A DNA stretch of 64,000 nucleotides, taken from NCBI GenBank assembly GCA_024734495.1, contig JALMQS010000085.1, forward strand, positions 16,108,127 through 16,172,126, given 5' to 3'. Made by a program: the position numbers and the translations under genes. Below the pieces are notes generated by a model. The model was not told the DNA's origin, ran no database searches, and saw only the letters and a program-made list of their open reading frames with translations. Position 1 is the stretch's first letter. Each line of letters starts with the position of its first letter. This stretch comes from Forficula auricularia. Taxonomy: Eukaryota; Arthropoda; Insecta; Dermaptera; Forficulidae. This document shows positions 56,983 through 64,000 of the stretch, piece after piece.

Positions 56983-57346
56983 GATGTGGCCATCTCATGA
57001 TTTTACCATACACCTCCCCACCATCATTTTAGAAAGCTGATTTTAAAATATCAAAATATGAAATTTCGCTTTGATACCTTTATTGGTTTTTGAGCTAGAG
57101 CGTATACACAATTTGGTAACACACGCACTCAGTAAAACAAACAGACATTTTGACAAAATAATTAATATCTCTTAAAATATAAATTTTTCGATGTCCAATA
57201 TATTAGGTTTTATTGAAGACCTACGCTTTTTTTTATTGAAACATGGTAGTATTAGCCGTTTATGAGATATTTAACAAAAACAAAGCTTCTTTTTTCATGG
57301 ATGATTACACTACTTAACCATAACCCGTATAATAATGTAAAAAAGG
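56983..57346 (-). repeat. TTTACTTTACCATACAGGG family, reversed copy
   Basis: On the minus strand it starts TTTTTTACATTATTATACGG and ends GTGTATGGTAAAATCATGAG with TGGCCACATCAC, the same end as 42026-42602. Internal words AAACGGCTAATACTACC and GCTCAAAAACCAATAAAGG agree. About 200 bp shorter than the 42026 copy. Confidence 0.7.
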
Positions 57347-57756
57347 TGAGACTGAATAAATGTATGCATTAATGCATGATTTAAAATAATGCAATAACTA
57401 AGTGCAAAGATATTATTGACATTATGACAACGAAAACGCAAATAAAATTCTAGTTAAAGTATTTGTATACTGTAATGAAAATTAATTTTTGTGTACTTAA
57501 CATACATTGAAAAATAATATTTATTTATATTTGAAATTTGGTGTCCCATGCAAGTTATACAAGATGAAGCATTGATATGAGTCGAAACGTTGTCGAATAA
57601 ATTATCAAATAAAAAAACGAAAATCAACGAAAGGAATATCAGGATTATTTATTAATCAATAAATTATTTTGGCTGAAATGTAATGATTATTTATTTTCAT
57701 TGTTTTAAGTCGGTCTTAAATCTGGTTTAAAATTTAAATATTTTCTTAATTAAAAG
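57347..57756. other. AT-rich stretch with decayed motif
   Basis: AAGATGAAGCATTGATATGA followed by GTCGAAACGTTGTCG at 57562-57595 resembles the GAAACGTC form of the palindrome-borne motif. Otherwise nothing. Confidence 0.35.
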
Positions 57757-57906
57757 GGAAGGAAAGAGGTTGTCTTCTGCTTGATGCAAATAAACATATA
57801 CCTAACTATATAAATAGGTTTATTTGCATAATGCAGAGGATAATCTCATTTATTTTTCTTTAAGAATCAACAGCTCTGCTACTCTTGGCAAATCAATACT
57901 TTTCAA
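57757..57906. mobile_element. Palindrome family PA, copy 3
   Basis: AAGGAAAGAGGTTGTCTTCT, GCTTGATGCAAATAAACATA, a short loop, then the inverse, and flank GAATCAACAGCTCTGCTACT. A poly-T run follows at 57996-58015. Confidence 0.75.
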
Positions 57907-58524
57907 TTAAATGTTTTTTGATAAAAAACTGAAATTTTCCCAATAATTATGTTAATAAGTCTAAAATTCTGAAATGAATATTGGAAGCTATCATTTTTTT
58001 TTTTTTTTTTTTTTTAATTCGTAGTCAAGATTGGCTTGTACTCCTTTATCAGGGGAGTCGTGTTCAAACCCAAGTCACTGCAAAAATTTAACCGGATTTA
58101 CAATCATTTATACTGAATCACACCACAATAATCCTTATTGATAAAACCTCTACAGAACATAGGATGTGGCTAAATGGATACTAGTATCCGAGAAAAACAA
58201 AATTCTTAAGTAAGTTTAAGCTTCTGATTCAGGTATTCATAATTAAATAACCTTGTACTTCTGAAATGCACGTCAAGGAATTGAAAAATATACCTAAGTT
58301 ATAAAAATGTTGATCAAATATAAGATTGAAAAGATTTTCTTGCCAAGAGTAGAATTTTTATAAATTAAGAACGAGGAAGAAACGAACAGAGATCTGTTTG
58401 ATAAGAAAGAAATTGAATGGAATGTGATCGAAAAAAGACAAGAGGAATGACGTCATTTAGCGTGGAATCCCATAGTCTCCAATGACATCTCCCCAGACGA
58501 GATCCCCTGAGAAATTATCAAGAG
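57907..58524. other. AT-rich stretch with tRNA-like word
   Basis: GGGGAGTCGTGTTCAAACCC near 58042-58061 has a box-B-like TTCAAACCC but no acceptor or anticodon arms. A poly-T run precedes it. Nothing else. Confidence 0.35.
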
Positions 58525-58605
58525 ATTGTTACATTAGCTCAGTGGGACATATGCATAATTATGCTTGGGTGATATCAGATGAGAAATTCGTACCTCTCTT
58601 TCTAG
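58525..58605 (+). repeat. tRNA-like fragment with good box A
   Basis: TTAGCTCAGTGGGACATATG contains a near-consensus box A (TTAGCTCAGTGGGA). About 45 bp downstream AAATTCGTACC is a degraded box B. No acceptor-stem pairing is found, so it is a tRNA pseudogene or SINE relic rather than a tRNA gene. Confidence 0.35.
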
Positions 58606-59429
58606 ATAAAACAGTATTTAAATTATTGAGGTCTGTCCATGTTATTGGGTCTCGCTCTGATAAGAACGTAAGAACATTTCACTAAAATAAATAAATACCT
58701 AAATTAGTTCATTTTTAATTTACCCACAAACTTAATTAAAACCATCTTAAGGTACTTCTTTCACAAATGCAAAAATTCAAGAAGTCTTTGAAACTTGGAA
58801 TATAAGTCATTAAAAGCATAATACACATACTGTTAAAATTTGAAGACGATTTACCACACCAAACATGAAATAATTGCAATTAAAAATAACATTTTTAATA
58901 TACAGTATATGGGGAAATGATCATTATTTTATTTTTTTTCATTGAAGGACTTTCACCATCTTGATGAAAATCTAATATTTGTTAAAATAATATATTCGGA
59001 GTAAGTTAAAAAAAATTGAAATTATTTACCACGTAGTTTTGATAAAAACAAAAAAACAACAACATATATGTGCTATTATTATTAGTGGAGGGGATATAAG
59101 CACAATGGGTTGGAAACGATCCGGCTAGTATGTGTGTATCCATATAGAGATTTCGTAGTGTGAGTGGACAGTCACGTTAAAAAAACATAACCTAAAATTT
59201 TAGTTCCTTTCATATTTATAGAGTGGTTACGAGGCTAAAACTTTATGGATTGTCGCGAAAGAACCTCCTTAAAATAAAATTAGAGGAGAAAGTGAAAACT
59301 TTTCCAAGATTCAGTATTTTTTGTAATAAGACAATTTTTGACAACAATTGATTTTAGTTGAAACTTGGCAACTCATTAGCTACCAAAGCTTTCAAAAACT
59401 ACCATACCATATAATATATAATGAATCAA
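58606..59429. other. AT-rich non-genic stretch
   Basis: Nothing supported. Confidence 0.4.
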
Positions 59430-59605
59430 TTGAAAAGTTTTTGTTTTGCCGAGAGTAGCAGAGTTGTTGATTCACAAAGAGAAACAAAGAGGTTGTCATT
59501 TAAAGAAATAAATAATATATATACAGATATATAATTTCGATATATATTTGTGTATGTTTATTTGCATCAAGCAGAGGACAACCTATTTGTTTCTCTTTGT
59601 GATAT
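59430..59605. mobile_element. Palindrome family PA, copy 2
   Basis: GAAAAGTTTTTGTTTTGCCG, AGAGTAGCAGAGTTGTTGAT and TCACAAAGAGAAACAAAGAG lead into a shortened left arm. The right arm (TGTGTATGTTTATTTGCATC, AAGCAGAGGACAACC, TTTGTTTCTCTTTGTGA) is complete. Confidence 0.8.
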
Positions 59606-60626
59606 AATGAATCGATTTTCTTTCTAATTTATTGCATTTTTCAGAAGTTGGTGAAGTTTACAAGCCCAAAATCTATTAAGTACTTAGTCTTGAAAATATA
59701 CACATTTTCACACCAGAATGGTCTATTTACGAGGTGTTAATGAGTTATCAGGACAAATGGCGACCGGGATTCTACGAGAAACTTTGCCACAGTGTCTGTT
59801 TGTCGGTATGTCACAGTATTGTAGCTCGTTCAAATAATAAACAGACTTGAAATTTACATGAAATATAATATATAGGGAGGGATATATCATCAAAAAATAT
59901 TAAGCTCTGCAATAAAACAATAATTATTTTGGGAATGGATTAATTAAGTATAAGTAGACTCAACGAAAAAAAATGTCTCTTTACTTGGGAGCTCAAAGTG
60001 AATCAATTTGATCTCCATTGCTTCCATTTACTGACCTGATTCTCTACTATTGAATGAATATATTTACTTTTTGGTAGGAGGATTTTAAAAAGTGGTTTTA
60101 TTTTATCGGTCGGAAAGAAAGTTTAAATTTATCAAACGCTAATTTAATTTCTCCTCTGGAGAGAGAATAAATGGCATATATTTTATATTTATGTTTTGAA
60201 TATTTATTGTGTTAATCAATTAATTAGAATGCTGATTAGAAGGAAATTCTAGGTCAATGCAACTTTCCTGATACAATCAATGAACCTATTTACTATTCGA
60301 AAATTATTTTTTAGATTAGAGTGCATTTTCTTGATTTATATATAAAAAAAGAAAAGAAAAGTCCTAAATTAATAGAGGAAAAGTCGATTAATCAACAAAA
60401 AAGCGTTTTCTTAAAACATTGTCTTGAAATAATCGACTAAATTTTAAGTTCTATAATTCGAAATAACTATGAAAAAAAATTAATAATAAAAAAGGCATTT
60501 AGTTCAAAATGCACTAAAAAGTAAAAAAAAAGAACTAAAAGCGTATTTTTAAAAAACTAATTTTAAATATATTTTTATTTTTTACGTTTTAGTCTTTCGT
60601 GTGGGGGGGGGGCGATAGCTAGAGTA
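59606..60626. other. AT-rich non-genic stretch
   Basis: Nothing supported; a poly-G run lies at about 60603-60612. Confidence 0.4.
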
Positions 60627-60784
60627 CAGAAACACCTCGCTTATCCGACCCAACGGATTATCCGGATAGGATTTGTAGAGATTTTTATTTTAATAAATGT
60701 TGACATAGATAATAATTTGTAGCTCTGATAGCAAGAATGTAATTATAATTTGACTAAAAATGTATTTTTTTAACGATTCTATTA
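60627..60784 (+). repeat. Possible pogo-like element end
   Basis: TACAGAAACACCTCGCTTAT, CCGACCCAACGGATTATCCG resembles pogo/Tigger-type ends. A matching AATTATCCGGATTTTAGG occurs beyond the inserted element at about 61813-61830. The long-arm element 60785-61722 would then be nested in it. Confidence 0.4.
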
Positions 60785-61722
60785 GCCCAAGAGCCCACGA
60801 CGGCCAGACCTTCGTTATTTTATAAAAGCTGAAAGTTTTTCTGTGCATGTCCCCTATACAGGTAAGAACGACCAGCGACTATAGAGTTTGGGTTGTGGTT
60901 ACTTTGGCAGGTAACAGGTAATAAAGGTGTATAAAATAGTACTTCAAATTCGTTAAAGTATAAAGCTCAATTTTTTTATATTTTCTTCGGGATAACTTTA
61001 GAAATCTCGTCATCCATTGCCGGACACTTATGACAGTTGCTACCCCCTGCCAGACACCCCTAAACTTTAAGAAACTCAAGCTTGAGTGGTTTGCCATAAA
61101 AGAATTTAGTCTTTTTGATTTTAAGTCGATTCTTCCACGTTTTCAGTAGAAGTTGTCATTAATAGTCAAAACAACAAAAATGGAATGCAATAAGGTTATT
61201 CCTCTAGTATTAGATAAGAATCGATGGTTATTTTTGATTTTAAGTCGATTCCTCCATGTCTTCACCAATGTTATCAATAATGTTATCAACGTTATCAATA
61301 ATAACCGAAATGTCAAAAATCTAAGTAAAAACCATTAAAATTGTCCGCCTATCGAGGTAACATTTTTTTATAGGTCGCCAAGTAACATATATAAAATTTA
61401 TCTTTTATATTATAACTAAAGTATAATTATAATTTATTAAAGTTTAGGGGTGTCTGGCAGGGGGTAGCAACTGTCATAAGTGTCCGGCAATGGATGACGA
61501 GATTTCTAAAGTTATCCCGAAGAAAATATAAAAAAATTGAGCTTTATACTTAAACGAATTTAAAGTACTATTTTATACACCTTTATTACCTGTTACCTGC
61601 CAAAGTAACCACAACCCAAACTCTATAGTCGCTGGTCGTTCTTACCTGTATAGGGGACATGCACAGAAAAACTTTCAGCTTTTATAAAATAACGAAGGTC
61701 TGGCAGTCGTGGGCTCTTGATC
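60785..61722. mobile_element. MITE-like element with long inverted arms, copy 2
   Basis: Nearly identical to 3476-4440 in arms and interior orientation, flanked by TA on both sides. The left tip is GCCCAAGAGCCCACGACGG and the right tip (reversed) GATCAAGAGCCCACGAC, the opposite of copy 1. The spacer differs: ~50 bp present in copy 1 is missing, and a TTATCAATAATG/TTATCAACG duplication is present. The short plus frame at 61153-61338 is in the spacer and has no domain. Confidence 0.88.
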
Positions 61723-61909
61723 TATATGTAATTTTGATATAAACATGTTTTTTTTATCGTAATGAATTCAAATTCGCTTATTTGAAGATTTGTTTTGTTT
61801 TTATTATCCATATATCCGAATTATCCGGATTTTAGGTATATAATATTGTAAGCTGTGGGATTTCTTATTAATTTTTATTTTCATTATTCTAATGGAAATA
61901 ATAATAGAG

Positions 61910-62100
61910 GAGACCGGGGACAAAAGTAACAGTTTGTACTTCTTGTCTGATTTCTCTTTATAAATAATATTTTTTATAAAATAAATGTATTGGCATAAAA
62001 CTTTCGTCTATAATCTACAAATGTCCATTATTATATTATATAATATATCTTGTTTTATGCCAATTATGAAAAAAGGGAGATTGTTACTTTCGACCCCATG
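61910..62100. repeat. Fold-back (GGGGACAAAAGTAACAG)
   Basis: GGGGACAAAAGTAACAG on the left and (reversed) GGGTCGAAAGTAACAATC on the right. Inside, TATTGGCATAAAAC is inverted as TTTTATGCCAAT. Confidence 0.6.
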
Positions 62101-62294
62101 GTCATGACGAAAGTAACAAGGCGAGTGCCGAAATTAACACCATATTAGATTCTGCCCAATATTATAAATTGAATGGAAAAAAAACCTATGCAATTTTAAC
62201 TGTATTTTAATTACTAGAATTGATAAAAATAAATATTGTATTAATATATAGATACGGATGAGAAATTTCAAGGAAATCTGCCATGTAAAACTAA

Positions 62295-62876
62295 AGGCCG
62301 GTTAACACTGAGCTTTTTCTCTTACTTGTTCCTAACTTGTTCGGCTAACTGTCAATTTGGAGGCATTGATGGTGTCGAAATGACGTCACTCCGGACTGTC
62401 TTAGTACCATTCTTGCTTGATTCAAAAGATAGGGCATGTATTTAAAAAAAAAAGTTTAGCTACTTGGACCGGGCAGTGGCCAGCCAATCTGAAAGCATTA
62501 TTTATCATGTGGTGACATGGACATAGGCCAAATACATCAGCTAATATCACACAACAGCTTATATTTTGTTTCTCATTGTTCAACTCTTTACTTCAATGAA
62601 TAAAAAGAAGAATATGCCTTCCAAATTCGTCTGCGATTGATAATTTCTGTAATAATATTATTGTCAGCTATTTTTGTTTGCATCTGAGCTGAAACTGAAA
62701 GATAATAGACCAGTTGTTTGGCTCAAATCATGAGCGCGCAACCTAGCCGGTTAACTTAAAAATTTTCTGAAAAAGCTTCGTGTGAAAAAATCAGCCTGAC
62801 TGAACTAGCTTCAAATTGCAAGTAGGGCGAACAAGTTAGGAGCAAGTAGCAGAAAAAGTCTCGTGTGCACCAGTCT
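62295..62876. mobile_element. PIF/Harbinger-like non-autonomous element, 582 bp
   Basis: Terminal inverted repeats of ~70 bp (imperfect): AGGCCGGTTAACAC on the left and (reversed) AGACTGGTGCACAC on the right, sharing CCTAACTTGTTCG further in. TAA flanks both ends (62292-62294 and 62877-62879), the 3-bp duplication typical of Harbinger. The interior contains AATGACGTCACT-type and AT-rich sequence, no transposase. Confidence 0.85.
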
Positions 62877-62879
62877 TAA

Positions 62880-63447
62880 GACAAAATTTGAACACAAGGC
62901 AGATGAAGAGAGGAACCAAGTTAAATAAAAGCATGGGATAAAATTTAGCAAAGAAATCAAAATGAAGAAATTTCTGTTTTTTTCAAAATAGATCAAAACG
63001 TTGTGTTTTAAATTATTTATATAAAGATTTATTTCATCTATCTTTAACAAGTCGTTAAGAAAATACTTGTTGAAATGATCTGTTTTTCTAGTTCAAAGAG
63101 TTCGAATAGTAATAAATATTTCTTCTGAAAATAGCAAATAACATTAAATTAATTAAATAATCGTTTTCTAAAATAAGCAATTAAATGAATACAATTTCTT
63201 TAGAGGTGGCTATTTTTTTATTGATTTTCTAATCTTTAGTCTAAGATCTAAGAGACTGGACCTCTCCTCAAAAGAGAGCCGCTGGTTTTAAAATTCTACC
63301 TTCTACCCTCCCCTTTGATTATATTCTCAAGAATTTATTCTGGGTACACTTTTTAATTTTGAATATTTTAAAATTGGCTAATAACTTTATATTCGGTACA
63401 TAAAATATAAAATATTTACTAGTATTTTATAAATAGATGAGCGTTAC
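62880..63447. other. AT-rich stretch (intron side of the micro-exon)
   Basis: No repeat or gene recognised. On the minus strand it begins with the GTAACG donor of the exon at 63448. Confidence 0.4.
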
Positions 63448-63477
63448 CTGGGAGTCGCGGTGACACTTTAGGCCGTC
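63448..63477 (-). CDS. 30-nt micro-exon (candidate)
   Basis: On the minus strand a T-rich tract ending TTTTTTTTATTTTCAG, preceded by a branch-like TTCTAAT about 27 nt upstream, leads into 30 GC-rich bases, followed by CCCAG|GTAACG. Thirty nucleotides keep frame whatever the phase. In phase 0 it reads DGLKCHRDSQ; phase 2 reads RPKVSPRLP; the third frame has a stop. The island stands out sharply in AT-rich DNA. The host gene is unknown. It lies upstream, on the same strand, of the other exon candidates. A chance arrangement cannot be excluded. Confidence 0.5.
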
Positions 63478-64000
63478 CTGAAAATAAAAAAAATAATCTA
63501 TTAGAACAATCTATATTAAAAAAAAGTGGCAATGTCGGCTGCTAGAATTTATCCAAGATAATTGAAAATTCATATATTCCAATAAAACAAAATTATTAGA
63601 TACTTTTTGAATTATTTTTTCGAACATACAACTTTACTTTAAATTCCTTTGCATAGTAAAGTTGTATGGGATAATATATATATATATATATTTTAACGTT
63701 ATATATATATATATATATATTAATATTAAATATGTTCTTAATGAAAAATGTAATGATTCATTTATTTAGATTCACGTAAATAATATTTAAACGCAAATTA
63801 TATAATATGAACAAAAAAACAAAATGTATCATTAAGCTTCGCATTGCTATACGCTATGGTAATGTAAAAATATTTTGAATCAAAATTGAACCCTTCTAAT
63901 AGTCTGTACATTCTCTTCAAATCCCCATGTATATTAAATTATTATTTTTTTCGATAGTTTGTGAAAAAAAATTGAAAAAAGGCAGAAAGCTTTTCGCCAA
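63478..64000. other. AT-rich stretch with (TA)n and repeat ends
   Basis: (TA)n runs lie at about 63675-63691 and 63702-63720. AAGCTTCGCATTGCTATACG and CTATGGTAATGTAAAA (63836-63872) are the reversed head of the TTTACTTTACCATA family. Confidence 0.5.

Noticed and set aside
58525..58605. tRNA gene
   Set aside because: Box A is good but box B is degraded and no acceptor or anticodon stem forms.

Overview
The window is AT-rich animal nuclear DNA, most likely from an arthropod. The evidence is a dense load of eukaryotic transposon relics (a Tc1/mariner element, poly(A)- or microsatellite-tailed LINE fragments, hAT-like and Harbinger-like elements, fold-back elements), tRNA-like SINE heads, minisatellites, and a few GC-rich islands bounded by spliceosomal sites. 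There are no prokaryotic operons and no long intact reading frame. Species cannot be fixed from sequence alone.

Genes are sparse. The two best exon candidates are both on the minus strand: a 30-nt micro-exon at 63448-63477 and a 361-nt exon at 24644-25004 with a good acceptor and donor. Weaker candidates are an island at 946-1276 (minus, phase-compatible with the previous donor) and one at 29336-29514 where the two strands give competing models. The simplest reading is that much of the window is intron or intergenic space of one or more long minus-strand genes; I could not identify the proteins.

Layout. 0-5 kb: an 82-bp tandem array, a GC-rich exon candidate, a ~115-bp tandem array, and a 965-bp element with 285-bp inverted arms. 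5-12 kb: a decayed LINE piece and a ~105-bp minisatellite with trimeric higher-order structure. 12-20 kb: a mariner carrying a nested LINE tail, fold-backs, a 153-bp MITE with a perfect 8-bp duplication, a LINE reverse transcriptase relic and a four-copy 160-bp array. 20-30 kb: a hAT-like element, the best exon and two further tandem arrays, one hierarchical (20 bp within 120 bp). 30-46 kb: nested fold-backs, C/G-rich tracts, a nearly perfect 67-bp-arm palindrome, hAT-like elements and a compound palindrome. 46-64 kb: a 2-kb hAT-like element, more palindromes, a second copy of the 3476-4440 element, a Harbinger-like element and the micro-exon.

The observation I rate highest is that many palindromes carry, near their loops, a motif with the hammerhead ribozyme core: CUGANGA, a short covarying helix, GAAA, then a helix-III-like segment and UH, with complementary flanks able to form helix I. 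Motifs in opposite arms lie on opposite strands. One palindrome (43916-44371) carries two motifs per arm. This needs covariance-model and cleavage tests. A second observation is that the two copies of the long-arm element have swapped terminal trinucleotides, as expected if recombination between arms inverted the interior.
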